Shown here: positions 1-8,281 of the stretch, one piece after another | Layout of the letters: every line of letters begins with the position of its first letter | Numbering within the stretch: the first letter of the stretch is position 1 | From: Bacillota bacterium | GTDB taxonomy: Bacteria > Bacillota > SHA-98 > UBA4971 | DNA length: 64,000 nt | Reading direction: 5' to 3' | Assembly: GCA_030024085.1 (NCBI GenBank) | Contig: JASEJE010000018.1 | Span: 1 to 64,000, forward strand | The notes under the pieces: model-generated | The model's input: only the letters and a program-made list of their open reading frames with translations | What the model was told of the DNA's origin: nothing | Database searches by the model: none | Made by a program: the position numbers and the translations under genes

Positions 1-406
1 GTTCATTCGCGGCGTCGTCCACGTTGTGGCCGAGGAGCACCGCCGATAGCTCCTCACCCAGGTCGTCGGCGAGCTTGCGGCCTTCGCCGAGAAGCTCGTA
101 GACCACGCTCGAGGGCTTTCCCCTGCGCTGCTCTGCGAATACCCAAACACCACGCCATCCGTCGGCCCCGGCTTCGGGTCGCGCCGTGGCACCTTCGCCC
201 TCTTCGGTAGCTTTGGGCCGGGCCTCCGCCTTCACCTCTTCTATTGCAATGGCTTCGGCCGGGCAGTCGCTCGCGCACGCCCCGCAGTGCGTGCAGTTAT
301 CCAGGAGAACGGCAACGCCGTCCCTTACTGCAATGGCTCCGTACGGGCATGTGCTGACGCACGCCTCGCATCCTGTGCATCTATCAGAAAGAATTCGAAC
401 GGGCAC
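1..406 (-). CDS. etfA: Electron transfer flavoprotein alpha subunit with N-terminal 2[4Fe-4S] domain (partial)
   Basis: The gene runs leftward off the window, so only the N-terminal ~135 residues are visible. They contain two ferredoxin clusters, CTGCEACVSTCP and CTHCGACASDCP, then a linker and the start of an ETF alpha domain (WVFAEQRRGKPSSVVYELL). EtfA with a fused ferredoxin domain is known from flavin-based electron bifurcating/confurcating complexes such as the caffeyl-CoA reductase CarE. EtfA binds FAD together with EtfB. I chose the GTG at 406 because GAGGAG lies 8 nt upstream; a GTG at 412 is also possible. It is the last gene of an acyl-CoA dehydrogenase-etfB-etfA run. The bifurcating role is inferred. 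Confidence 0.88.
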   Translation of the reverse strand, partial: MPVRILSDRCTGCEACVSTCPYGAIAVRDGVAVLLDNCTHCGACASDCPAEAIAIEEVKAEARPKATEEGEGATARPEAGADGWRGVWVFAEQRRGKPSSVVYELLGEGRKLADDLGEELSAVLLGHNVDDAANE

Positions 407-720
407 TTCCACCGCTCCTCTCCAAACGCGAGTTCAAAAGGCGGCGCTGCCTTCCCGGGGGCTTTCGCGGCATTCCGCTCTACTGACGACATTCCACGCG
501 GGCTGGCAACATCCCACGCGCGGCCGCCCGGCGGCACTGGCTCCACTGGCAAGTGGCCGGGTCGTGACGCCACGCTGTGCAGGCCCTCTCGACCCGCGAC
601 CAACCCGCGACCCACCGGCGAGCCAGCGCAGACCAATGGCTCCATACTCAGAATGCCCGACGGCAACGGGCGGCCCTGCCGCCGCCAATCTGGGCGACAG
701 CTACAGACTACAGACCACGA
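407..720. other. Gap between etfB and etfA
   Basis: About 310 bp between two genes of the same leftward operon. I see no convincing gene, RNA or terminator. Short open frames here look like GC-driven shadows. Confidence 0.4.
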
Positions 721-1560
721 CTATACAAGGTGGGTTTCCTTCAGTTTCGCCACGAGGGTCCTCACCTTCTCCTGGACTGTCGCGCCCTCTATGATCTCGC
801 CGCGGCGTCTCTGCTCAGGGGTGAACACCCGGATGACGCGCGTGGGCGAGCCTGCAAGGCCGACGCGGCTTGCATCAACGCCGAGGTCTCGTGCGGTCCA
901 CAAGGTGATCGCAGCTTTCTTCGCCCTGAGCATGCCCTTTATCGACGGCATCCTGGGCTCGTTTATCTCCTTGACCACCGTGATGAGGGCGGGGAGGGGC
1001 GACTCGATGACCTCGTAGCCCTCCTCGGTCATTCGCTGGACCCGGATGAAACCCGGGGCGCCCGCAGAGCCGCCGCCGTCAGAGTCGGGAGAGCCGAGAG
1101 AGAGTTCCTCGATCTTGCGGACGTACGTCACATGGGGAAGGTCCAGGTTCTCCGCGACCTCCGGACCGACCTGGGCGGTGTCGCCGTCGGCGGCCTGCTT
1201 GCCGCATATGACGAGGTCGAACCCACCTAGCTTCTCGATGGCCTTCGCCAGCGTGTAGGACGTGGCCAGGGTGTCCGCCCCGGCGAACGCCCGGTCTGAG
1301 AGGAGCACGGCCTCGTCCGCGCCGAGGGCGAGCGCCTGGCGCAGCGCTTCTTCGGCCTGCGGGGGTCCCATGGTGATGACGGTGACCTTGCCGCCGTGCT
1401 GTTCACGGATGCGGAGCGCCTCTTCAATGGCGTACATGTCGAAGGGGTTTATGATGGAGGCAACCCCTTCGCGCATGAGGGTGTTCGTTTCCCGGTTTAT
1501 CTTCACGTCGGTGGTTTCGGGGACCTGCTTGATGAGAACGGCGACGTTCATGCCTTGCAT
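721..1560 (-). CDS. etfB: Electron transfer flavoprotein beta subunit
   Basis: A 279-residue protein starting MQGMNVAVLIKQVPETTDV, the typical EtfB N-terminus. It also has ALGADEAVLLSD and ICGKQAADGDTAQVGPEVAE, the AMP/FAD-binding signature region of the ETF beta family. It pairs with EtfA to shuttle electrons between an acyl-CoA dehydrogenase and ferredoxin, NAD or the quinone pool. The ATG at 1560 has GGAGG five nt upstream; an in-frame open stretch continues to 1638 without a better start. A short Gly/Ser-rich insertion (SPDSDGGGSAGAPG) follows residue ~170. Lies between an acyl-CoA dehydrogenase and the ferredoxin-fused etfA. Confidence 0.93.
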   Translation of the reverse strand: MQGMNVAVLIKQVPETTDVKINRETNTLMREGVASIINPFDMYAIEEALRIREQHGGKVTVITMGPPQAEEALRQALALGADEAVLLSDRAFAGADTLATSYTLAKAIEKLGGFDLVICGKQAADGDTAQVGPEVAENLDLPHVTYVRKIEELSLGSPDSDGGGSAGAPGFIRVQRMTEEGYEVIESPLPALITVVKEINEPRMPSIKGMLRAKKAAITLWTARDLGVDASRVGLAGSPTRVIRVFTPEQRRRGEIIEGATVQEKVRTLVAKLKETHLV

Positions 1561-1604
1561 CACGTCCTCCTTGTTGGCCGATTGGATGTCTCTGGTCGCG
1601 CCCG

Positions 1605-1700
1605 GCGGGCGAGCCTGGACGCCCGGCCACGCGGTCACGCGGCTATACGGTCATACGGTCACGTAGCTACGTGTCCACGCAGCCACGTCTTCAAGCGGCC
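1605..1700. repeat. Degenerate short tandem repeat (cacgc/gtcac units)
   Basis: Gap between the acyl-CoA dehydrogenase and etfB. It consists of overlapping imperfect ~10-bp units such as GGCCACGCGGTCACGCGG and ACGGTCATACGGTCACG. No gene is seen. Similar degenerate minisatellites occur in other gaps of this window. Confidence 0.5.
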
Positions 1701-1754
1701 ACGCGGAAACCAGGAGACGACCGGAAGACCGCGGTGAGGAAGGAACTACCGCAG

Positions 1755-2924
1755 TCAGGGCGTGGACGACGCCCTCCTGATAGCCTGCTTGATGACGGCG
1801 CTACCGATGATCGAGCGCTGGATCTGGTTGGTGCCCTCGTAGATCTGCGTTATCTTTGCGTCGCGCATCATCTTCTCTACGGGGTAGTCGCGCATGTAGC
1901 CGTAGCCGCCGAACACCTGGACGGCATCGGTGGTCACGCGCATGGCGACATCTGACGCGAAGACCTTCGCCATCGACGCCTCCTTCGAGAAGTCGCGCTC
2001 GCCTGCGTCTATCATGCGCGCCGTGGCGTAGACCAGGGCGCGGGCAGCCTCCACCTGCGTGGCCATGTCAGCGATCATGTGCTCGATGGCCTGAAACTCA
2101 GCGATCCTCTTGCCGAACTGGACGCGCTCCGTGGCGTAGCGCGCCGCCCTGTCGAGCGCGCCCTGGGCTATGCCGACGGCCTGGGCCGCCACACCTGGAC
2201 GGGTGCGGTCGAAGGTGCGCATGGCCACTATGAAGCCCTTGCCCTCGCGGTCGAGGAGGTTCGCGGCGGGGACGCGGCAGTCCTGGAATATGAGTTCGCG
2301 CGTGGCCGATGCCCTGATGCCCATCTTCTTTTCCTTCTTGCCGAATTCAAAGCCAGGCGTGCCCTTCTCGACGACGAACGCGGTCATCCCTCGCGCGCCC
2401 CTCGACGGGTCGACCGTGGCGATGACCGTGTATATCTCGGCCTCGCCGCCGCTCGTGATCCACTGCTTGGTGCCGTTCAGTATGTAATAGTCGCCGTCGC
2501 GCGTTGCGGTGGTGCGAATGTTTGACGCGTCGGACCCGGCGTCCGGCTCTGTCAGCGCAAACGCCGCCAGCCTTGCCCCTGAGGCGATATCGGGCATATA
2601 CTTCCGCTTCTGCTCGTCGGTGCCGAAGAGGAGGATCGGGAACCCCCCGAGGGCGCTTGCGGCGTACGAGACGGCTACGGCACCGCACGCCCGCGAAAGC
2701 TCCTCGACTACGAGGCACTGCTCAAACACGCCCCCTCCCAGGCCGCCATACTCCTCGGGGACCCAGACACCGAAAAGGCCCGCCTCAGCCAGGATTTTGA
2801 TGAGGTCCCAGGGGAACTCCTCGGCCTCATCGAACTCGGCCGCGCGCGGCGCCACCTTTTCCTCCGCAATCTTCCTCGCAAGGTCGCGGATCATTTGCTG
2901 CTCTTCCGTGAGGAAGTAATTCAT
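1755..2924 (-). CDS. Acyl-CoA dehydrogenase
   Basis: A 389-residue flavoprotein of the short/medium-chain acyl-CoA dehydrogenase family, which oxidises acyl-CoA to enoyl-CoA and passes electrons to ETF. Visible motifs are FALTEPDAGSDAS (acyl-CoA/FAD-binding signature), KQWITSG, ERVQFGKRIAEFQ, QVFGGYGYMRDYPVEKMMRD, and IYEGTNQIQR carrying the likely catalytic Glu. Start ATG 2924 (MNYFLTEEQQMIRD) has a strong GGGAGGGGG 8 nt upstream; the open frame extends further without homology. It heads the leftward operon with etfB and ferredoxin-fused etfA, which suggests a Bcd/Etf- or CarCDE-like complex (inferred). Substrate length cannot be read from the sequence. Confidence 0.93.
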   Translation of the reverse strand: MNYFLTEEQQMIRDLARKIAEEKVAPRAAEFDEAEEFPWDLIKILAEAGLFGVWVPEEYGGLGGGVFEQCLVVEELSRACGAVAVSYAASALGGFPILLFGTDEQKRKYMPDIASGARLAAFALTEPDAGSDASNIRTTATRDGDYYILNGTKQWITSGGEAEIYTVIATVDPSRGARGMTAFVVEKGTPGFEFGKKEKKMGIRASATRELIFQDCRVPAANLLDREGKGFIVAMRTFDRTRPGVAAQAVGIAQGALDRAARYATERVQFGKRIAEFQAIEHMIADMATQVEAARALVYATARMIDAGERDFSKEASMAKVFASDVAMRVTTDAVQVFGGYGYMRDYPVEKMMRDAKITQIYEGTNQIQRSIIGSAVIKQAIRRASSTP

Positions 2925-2940
2925 CGCCGCTGCCCCCTCC

Positions 2941-3003
2941 CTGATGCGACGCGCTGCGACGCGATGCAACGCGATGTAATGCGATACGATGCGATACGAT
3001 ACC
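2941..3003. repeat. Imperfect 10-bp tandem repeat (GCGATACGAT)
   Basis: Directly upstream of the acyl-CoA dehydrogenase start. Units drift from GCGACGCGCT through GCGATGTAAT to two exact GCGATACGAT copies. It lies in the expected promoter/leader of the leftward operon. Confidence 0.65.
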
Positions 3004-3203
3004 GCGGAAGAAGATGATTAGCACCTGCTCCTAATATGAGCTGCTAACCGCAGTGTAGCACGCGAAGCCAGAGCTGTCAAGGCGAGTCCATGCCGTTTGG
3101 GGAGAATGCAGAGGCGTTCCTGAACAGCCGCTTGTCCCAAACGTGGCAGGTCAGCCAACATTTACTTGAATGGATCGCACGCATGTTTGCCGAATAGGGA
3201 AGC

Positions 3204-3836
3204 ATGAGCACGAACACGGTCTCGCTAATCCTGCTGCTTATGTTGGTTTTTGCCGCGATCGGCGCGACTGGCCAGCCGGTCACAGCCCCGGGCGACGAGC
3301 CGGGCCTCCCGCCAGGTAGTTCGCCGCCGGGCGAACAGACACCCGGTCCGCCTGGCGCGCCAGCGCCCACGCCGGAGCCAGCACCGACGCCGGAGCCAGC
3401 ACCCGCGCCGCCGACGACTCCGCCTGCCCCGTCTCCAGAGTTGCCTCCCCCGGGGCACGGATACCAGGCCAACCCCGAGGAACGCCTCCTTCTCGCCAGG
3501 CTGATCCGCGCGGAGGCCGAAGCCGAGCCGTTCGAGGGCCAGGTGGCGGTGGGCGCGGTGGTCCTCAACCGCGTCGAGAGCCCGGACTACCCGGACACCG
3601 TGACAGACGTCATCTTCCAGGTCGATCACGGCTACGTGCAGTTCACGCCGGTGGCAAACGGCACCATCAACTTGCCGCCGACGGAAGAGGCGCTCGAGGC
3701 GGCCGATAGGGCGCTCGCCGGGGAGGACCCATCGCTTGGGGCTATCGGCTTCTACAACCCGTGGAAGAGCTACGACCCGTGGGTCCGCACAAGGCAGGTG
3801 ACAGCGGTCATCGGCAATCACGTCTTCTTCAAATGA
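3204..3836 (+). CDS. SleB/CwlJ-type cell wall hydrolase with signal peptide
   Basis: A 210-residue exported protein. Residues 1-25 form a signal peptide (SLILLLMLVFAAIGATG). Residues ~28-80 are a Pro/Glu/Thr-rich linker with a PTPEPAPTPEPAP repeat. The C-terminal ~125 residues match the Hydrolase_2 (SleB catalytic) domain: LARLIRAEAEAEPFEGQVAV, GAVVLNRVESPDYPDTV, and a C-terminal GFYNPWKS. The family cleaves spore cortex peptidoglycan (muramic-lactam specific lytic transglycosylase) or cell wall. It lacks the PG-binding domain of B. subtilis SleB, and the linker may replace it. A spore role is inferred from family. It is a single gene facing away from the acyl-CoA dehydrogenase operon. Confidence 0.85.
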   Translation: MSTNTVSLILLLMLVFAAIGATGQPVTAPGDEPGLPPGSSPPGEQTPGPPGAPAPTPEPAPTPEPAPAPPTTPPAPSPELPPPGHGYQANPEERLLLARLIRAEAEAEPFEGQVAVGAVVLNRVESPDYPDTVTDVIFQVDHGYVQFTPVANGTINLPPTEEALEAADRALAGEDPSLGAIGFYNPWKSYDPWVRTRQVTAVIGNHVFFK

Positions 3837-4033
3837 CTGCCAGGGGCCGCTGATTTTCTCACGTTTCATGGCAACATGGCACGGTGGGATCTCGCAAAAC
3901 GGTCGCCACGCATGGCCAGACTGGCAGCTGCTGGAGGAAACCAACAGCTTCGCCCTGGCCCACTGAACCACGGCTGTAGCCGGCGATCTCGCGGCGACGG
4001 CAAAGCTGCCGGAAGGGCACTGCTCCGAACGTG

Positions 4034-4063
4034 TTGCGTGGGTTCTGCCATCCATGTTATTAT
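4034..4063 (+). promoter_or_regulatory. Possible sigma-A promoter for the MNT gene
   Basis: TTGCGT (4034-4039), an 18-nt spacer and TATTAT (4058-4063), in the gap before the nucleotidyltransferase at 4083. This leaves a very short leader. Inference from consensus only. Confidence 0.4.
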
Positions 4064-4082
4064 GAACCCGGACGGTCGGTAA

Positions 4083-4439
4083 TTGCTGCCAGAAGCCGCA
4101 GAAAGGATCGTGACAGCCTATGTCAACGCGCTCCAGGGGCAGGGCTTGCGGGTGAGCAAAGTCATCCTGTACGCCTCCCAGGCCAGAGGCACTGCCGGGG
4201 CGGGGAGCGACATAGACCTCCTTGTGGTGTCACCGGACTTTGCCGGAATGCCCCCGTGGAGGCAGCGGGAAGCGCTGGGGAACGCTACCGCTGCGGTCAG
4301 ACAGCCCATCGAGGCGCTGGCGTGCACTCCCGAGGAAATCGAGGCCCAGAAAGGGAACAGGGCGAGCTTTCTGGGATATGTCTTGAGTCAGCCGGAAATC
4401 GTGGAGTACATCGTGGAGCACCCTGCCGCCCTCGACTGA
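4083..4439 (+). CDS. MNT-type nucleotidyltransferase domain protein (orphan)
   Basis: A 118-residue single-domain protein of the minimal nucleotidyltransferase (MNT, pol-beta) superfamily. The signature YASQARGTAGAGSDIDLLVV corresponds to G-S-x-x-R-G...S-D-I-D-L; the usual Gly before Ser is Ala here. Both metal-binding Asp (DID) are present. Such proteins often act as antitoxins by AMPylating a HEPN toxin, but no HEPN gene adjoins it. An in-frame TAA at 4080 forces the start to be TTG 4083 or a later codon (GTG 4109). No clear Shine-Dalgarno precedes the TTG. Confidence 0.7.
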   Translation: MLPEAAERIVTAYVNALQGQGLRVSKVILYASQARGTAGAGSDIDLLVVSPDFAGMPPWRQREALGNATAAVRQPIEALACTPEEIEAQKGNRASFLGYVLSQPEIVEYIVEHPAALD

Positions 4440-4485
4440 GCCGTGCCATTGGCGTGATCGAGAACTCCCATAGGGTGGGGCTTCG

Positions 4486-6663
4486 CTATTCAGTGAGCGC
4501 CTTATATAGCGCGGGGCGGCGGGCGCGGATGGCGTCGGTTCCCGGGACGATCTCCTTGCAGCGCGCGTCGGCTACGACCAGAGTCGCGGCGATCGCCTGC
4601 TCCCGGCGGGCGAAAGCCTGTGCCAGGACGGCCCCACGCGGATCCACGATGAGGCTGGCTCCGCCCCCGCGAGCGCCCTCGCCAGCACCCTCGCACTTCC
4701 TGTCGCCTCCGTCTCCGTCTCCGTCTCCGTTTCTGTTTCCGCCTCTACCTCTGCCTCCGCCTCCACTTCGGCCTCTGTCCTCGTCCCGGTCCCCGTCCCC
4801 GTCTCCGTCTCCGTCTCCGTCTGCGGCGCGGGCACTTACGAGGTTGCTTGCCACGACGAAGACGCGGTTCTCCGCGGCCCGGGTGCGCGCGAACCATTCC
4901 AGGCGGTCCAACTGGGTCGACTCAAAGCGGCACGGCCAGAGGATCACGTCCGCGCCTTCGAGCGTCAGGATCCTCGCGACCTCCGGAAGCGATCCCTCGC
5001 ATCCCAGCATGATTCCGAAGTTGCCACGAGTCGTTCGGACGACCTGGTAGAAACCGTTTCCGTCCGCGTAGGCCGCGCGCTCGTCGCTGTCGAGGTGGAC
5101 TTTGCGGTACGCTGCCTTGATGGTGCCGTGGTCAACGTAGTAGGCGGTTCGATACCGACGCCCGCCGCTGCGCCGGTCCCCCTCGTCTACTCCGTCAGCC
5201 TCGTCCTGGACGACAACGACCGCAATACCGACCTGCTCACTAACTCTCAGGACACAATCCAGCATTCTTCCAGGCAGTCGGCCTCGCGCGGCCTCACTCC
5301 AAGCTGCCTGTGGCTCGGCCTGTCCTTGCACGGTTGGCTGGGCTACCGTCTCTGGCTGCGCCTGCGCTTGACTCCGCACCTGCGCGTCCGGTTCCGGCTC
5401 GGGCAACACGACGATGTCAACACCCTGCACGGCAAGGTTGGTAAGGTGCCATTCCAGCGCCGCCGAAAGCTGCCGGGTATCGGCACCCGGATCGACGTCG
5501 AGCTGCAGCGCCGCCACAACCGGGCACATCTTCTCAGGGACGAGGGCTTGTTCAAGGCACGAGGACACAGGGAGGTCATCGAATCCCCGGACAAGAGCGC
5601 TGTAAGTGGCTGGTCGTCGGTCCTCAAGCGGGTCGAAAGCCCAGCCGGTCGGCGTCACGGTCCCCGTGTTGGCGCGCGCCTCATGCGCTTCGTGCGCGTC
5701 AGCCGCGGCAAGCGTGTCGGACGCGTCCCCTGGCGCGCCGGCTTTGCCAGGGATTCGAGTGCGGTCCAGCGGCAGACAGATGTCGGCGAGCACCACCTCG
5801 GGCCTGTCGGAGCTCGCCTGTGCCACCACGTTGCCTGAGGGGGAGATGACCAGGCTGCGGCCGCAGTAGAGTATGCTGTCTTCGTCCATGCCCACCTTGT
5901 TCGCTGCCGCCACCCAGGCGCGGTTCTCGATGGCTCGCGCTCTCAGCATGTAGTCGACCTGGGCGCTCGTGAGGCGGGTTGCGTCCCTGCCGGTTGAGAC
6001 GAGGTTCGTGGGATCGATGAGCAGGCGCGCTCCCTTTAGCGCGAGCGACCTGGGGATCTCGGGCATGCGGGCGTCGGCGCATATGAACATGCCCACCGTG
6101 CCCCAGGGCGTAGGAAACACGTCCAGGTCGTCGCCGGGCGAGAACCACCGGGAGTCGAAATGCCACATGAACTGCTTTCGGGTCTTCCCGATGAGCCTGC
6201 CGTCTGGGCCCACAAGAAACGCGGCGTTGTACAATCGTCCGTCAGGCGCTTCCTCGACAAGCCCTACCGCCACGTAGCAGCGGAACCGTTTCGCCCGGTC
6301 CGCGAAAAGCGCCAGGACCTCTTCACAGGGCCGAACCGGTGCCCGGCCCAGATGCAGGGGGCGGGGGCGGCGCACGGGGCGCGACCGCTCGGGACCCGTC
6401 CGTGGGACGCCCAGGCTGTGCAGGCCCAGGCCGTGCAGGTAGTAAGCGGGGTACGTGCACTCCGGAAGGATGATGAGGTCGGGCGCAGCCTTCGCGGCCT
6501 CGTCCGTCATCTGAAGCGCGTGCTCGAGACCGTCCTCCGCCTCGTCGGAGCACATCTCCTTTCGGCTGGAGCACGCGGTCCGCAGCGCTATTGGCGGCAC
6601 TCGATCAGCTACCTGAGAGGTCGAGGTGACGGCGATGCCCAACTGATGCGGAGCTCGGGTCAT
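4486..6663 (-). CDS. Tandem carbon-nitrogen hydrolase (two nitrilase domains in one chain)
   Basis: A 725-residue protein with two nitrilase-superfamily domains. Domain 1 (~residues 40-300) has the Glu-Lys-Cys triad in LILPECTYPAYY, GKTRKQFMWHFDSRWF and GMFICADARMPE. Domain 2 (~385-725) repeats it in VVLPEPEPD, AAYRKVHLDSDE and IMLGCEGSLPE, so both sites look competent. The family hydrolyses nitriles, amides or carbamoyl compounds; the substrate is unknown. Between and inside the domains are low-complexity inserts, notably a Gly-Asp tract of about ten residues and a Gly/Arg tract near residues 630-675, encoded by period-6 repeats at ~4709-4825. The start overlaps the hicB stop by 4 nt (ATGA). 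Confidence 0.85.
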   Translation of the reverse strand: MTRAPHQLGIAVTSTSQVADRVPPIALRTACSSRKEMCSDEAEDGLEHALQMTDEAAKAAPDLIILPECTYPAYYLHGLGLHSLGVPRTGPERSRPVRRPRPLHLGRAPVRPCEEVLALFADRAKRFRCYVAVGLVEEAPDGRLYNAAFLVGPDGRLIGKTRKQFMWHFDSRWFSPGDDLDVFPTPWGTVGMFICADARMPEIPRSLALKGARLLIDPTNLVSTGRDATRLTSAQVDYMLRARAIENRAWVAAANKVGMDEDSILYCGRSLVISPSGNVVAQASSDRPEVVLADICLPLDRTRIPGKAGAPGDASDTLAAADAHEAHEARANTGTVTPTGWAFDPLEDRRPATYSALVRGFDDLPVSSCLEQALVPEKMCPVVAALQLDVDPGADTRQLSAALEWHLTNLAVQGVDIVVLPEPEPDAQVRSQAQAQPETVAQPTVQGQAEPQAAWSEAARGRLPGRMLDCVLRVSEQVGIAVVVVQDEADGVDEGDRRSGGRRYRTAYYVDHGTIKAAYRKVHLDSDERAAYADGNGFYQVVRTTRGNFGIMLGCEGSLPEVARILTLEGADVILWPCRFESTQLDRLEWFARTRAAENRVFVVASNLVSARAADGDGDGDGDGDRDEDRGRSGGGGRGRGGNRNGDGDGDGGDRKCEGAGEGARGGGASLIVDPRGAVLAQAFARREQAIAATLVVADARCKEIVPGTDAIRARRPALYKALTE

Positions 6664-7031
6664 TGCTTGTCAGAATGTGGCATTCTGGAGAGCCGATAGA
6701 TGATGTACTGGTTAAGACTTACTCCGTCTCTGCGGGCCCTCTCCACGAGATCCCGGTGCAGTGACTTGGGTGCGCGCACGAGTATCCTGCCGCTGTAGCG
6801 CTGCCCCTCTTCCGGCAGGGGAACCCGGTCCCCATCCTGTAATGCAAGTTCTATCCAGCCGCGCATCGCGTCTTGGAGCTTCGCGAGAGCCTCCTCGCGC
6901 GAGTCTCCCTCGGTCATGCAGCCCGGCAACTCCTCCACGCTGGCAAGGTAAGCGCCGCTCTCCTCTTTGACTATTGAGATCTTGTACGGAAGTGACATAT
7001 AGTACTCGACATCAGCGAGGTTCCTGCTCAT
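6660..7031 (-). CDS. hicB: HicB-family antitoxin
   Basis: A 123-residue protein. The N-terminal ~60 residues form the partially degraded RNase-H-like HicB domain (ISIVKEESGAYLASVEELPG, then GCMTEGDSREEALAKLQDA). The C-terminus (RILVRAPKSLHRDLVERARR) is a ribbon-helix-helix DNA-binding domain, so it can neutralise HicA and repress its own operon. The gene lies directly downstream of hicA; with hicA's frame restored the two overlap by 20 nt, the usual HicAB arrangement. The stop overlaps the nitrilase start. A start at residue 12 is also conceivable. Confidence 0.85.
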   Translation of the reverse strand: MSRNLADVEYYMSLPYKISIVKEESGAYLASVEELPGCMTEGDSREEALAKLQDAMRGWIELALQDGDRVPLPEEGQRYSGRILVRAPKSLHRDLVERARRDGVSLNQYIIYRLSRMPHSDKQ

Positions 7032-7279
7032 CCTCCAGCGCCTCCTCTATGAACCTCAAGGCTCGCCTAACATAGGTTGCCCCCAGGGAGAGGCCTCTGC
7101 TTCGGAATCGTAATAGTCAATGCGCCTTTCTTATAGAAGTAATGGCTTGACCCTCCGCTCGGTTGACGCACCTCAAAGCCTGCGGATTTCAGCATCGCAT
7201 CGAGATCCTCGTAACGGACCCCTTTCCGGTTGCGCCTTGCTTTCTCGTATCCCTTGCGCAGCCGCGACATTCTGGTCAA
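7012..7279 (-). pseudogene. hicA: HicA-family mRNA interferase toxin, frameshifted
   Basis: The first frame gives a 70-residue product (7067-7279). It has the HicA fold core YEDLDAMLKSAGFEVRQ, the likely catalytic His46 in GGSSHYFYKK, and TITIPKQRPL, then ends abruptly. Shifting frame by one at a run of five G (plus-strand C at 7080-7084) restores a normal HicA C-terminus, ATYVRRALRFIEEALEDEQ, ending at 7012 inside hicB. Removing one G repairs the gene. So this is either a disabled toxin or a sequencing/assembly error. HicA cleaves mRNA; its partner HicB appears intact. Confidence 0.8.
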
Positions 7280-7349
7280 CCTCCGCTGGATCCTATGATA
7301 GCACGTGTGCTAGCATCGCGGCAAGCCCATCAGCGGTGGCAAGATCCCC

Positions 7350-7394
7350 TTGACAGGGCGAATGCGGACCGAATATACTATACCCGGCAGGGTA
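7350..7394 (+). promoter_or_regulatory. csoR promoter and overlapping CsoR-type operator
   Basis: TTGACA (7350-7355), an 18-nt spacer and TATACT (7374-7379) form a near-consensus sigma-A promoter. Immediately downstream (7381-7394) is the perfect inverted repeat TACCC-GGCA-GGGTA, resembling known CsoR operators. An operator at the start point implies that CsoR represses its own gene until copper, or another effector, binds. Confidence 0.7.
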
Positions 7395-7420
7395 GTCCGG
7401 GCGGATGGGAGGCGCCTTAG

Positions 7421-7846
7421 ATGGCGGAAGGCATGCCTGAGAAATCGATGTTCGAGCAGCCAAGCCGGGCGGATATGGATCCATGTGACGAAAGCCCGGA
7501 CGAAGCGGGCGGAGCTATAGCTGCCGGCAGTGGCGAAGGTGAGCGTAGAGGCGCGTCGCTGGACCTCGACGCCCTGGTCCTCAGCGAGAACGCTCGGAGC
7601 GACATCGTCTCGCGCTTGAAGCGCATCGAAGGCCAGGCGAGGGGCATCCGCAAGATGATCGAGGATGGGCGAAGCTGCGAGGAGGTAGTCATCCAGGTGG
7701 CGGCGCTCAAGGCGGCAGTGGCGCAGGTCGGTATAGCCATAGCCGGGGCGCACCTCGTGGATTGCGTGGCGCGGGACATGGGCGCAAGCCCCGGCAACCG
7801 CGCGGCGCTGGCCAGGTTCGTCAAGATCTTTAGCAAGCTGTCATGA
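7421..7846 (+). CDS. csoR: CsoR/FrmR-family metal-sensing repressor
   Basis: A 141-residue protein whose C-terminal ~85 residues are the four-helix DUF156 domain. Cys86 (GRSCEEVV), His111 and Cys115 (AGAHLVDC) reproduce the C-x24-H-x3-C spacing of copper-sensing CsoR; a CstR persulfide sensor would lack the His. The N-terminal ~50 residues are a poorly conserved Asp/Glu/Gly-rich extension. Start ATG 7421 has GGGAGG 8 nt upstream. No copper ATPase or chaperone is adjacent, so the regulon is likely elsewhere. Confidence 0.88.
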   Translation: MAEGMPEKSMFEQPSRADMDPCDESPDEAGGAIAAGSGEGERRGASLDLDALVLSENARSDIVSRLKRIEGQARGIRKMIEDGRSCEEVVIQVAALKAAVAQVGIAIAGAHLVDCVARDMGASPGNRAALARFVKIFSKLS

Positions 7847-8281
7847 CAGCCCCGCCGACTTTGGAGGCAGGCTGAACGGGTGCCGCGCAGGGTGCCGGCG
7901 AGGGCGTGCCGTGCGGCACGGAACTGCCCGGCATGGTGCGTCCCCCATGACATGCCTTCAGGACCCTGAAGGCCGATTCCGTGGAAGTCCGGGCACTGCT
8001 GCTACGCATCGAGGCTCGTGGGGGCCGTGAGTCGGTGCCCATGGCTTGCTGACCATGGCCCATCGTTCATGGTCCGTGGTCCGTGGACCATGGCTCATGG
8101 TTCAAGGCCTGTGGCCTGTGCTCCGTGGCCCATGTTCCATGATCCGCGGTCAATGGCCGAGCGCCGAGGGTGTCGCGCCCTTGGCCATGGAACTCGAGGC
8201 ATAGGTTTGGGTCCGCGCTGTGACCCTATACATAGATCGCATAGATCGCCAAAGGCAAAGTGCAGAAAGGAAGGGTTCGAG
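7847..8281. repeat. Gap with degenerate CATGG/CCGTGG minisatellite (8038-8165)
   Basis: There is no gene between csoR and thioredoxin. From about 8038 to 8165 the sequence is built of imperfect 8-10-bp units such as GTCCGTGG, CCATGGCTCATGG and CCTGTGG. The function is unknown. The last ~100 bp should hold the thioredoxin promoter, but I cannot pick one with confidence. Confidence 0.55.

Noticed and set aside
8038-8165. Repeated short units as a possible CRISPR array
   Set aside because: Units are 8-10 bp, imperfect and contiguous, with no spacers and no cas genes.
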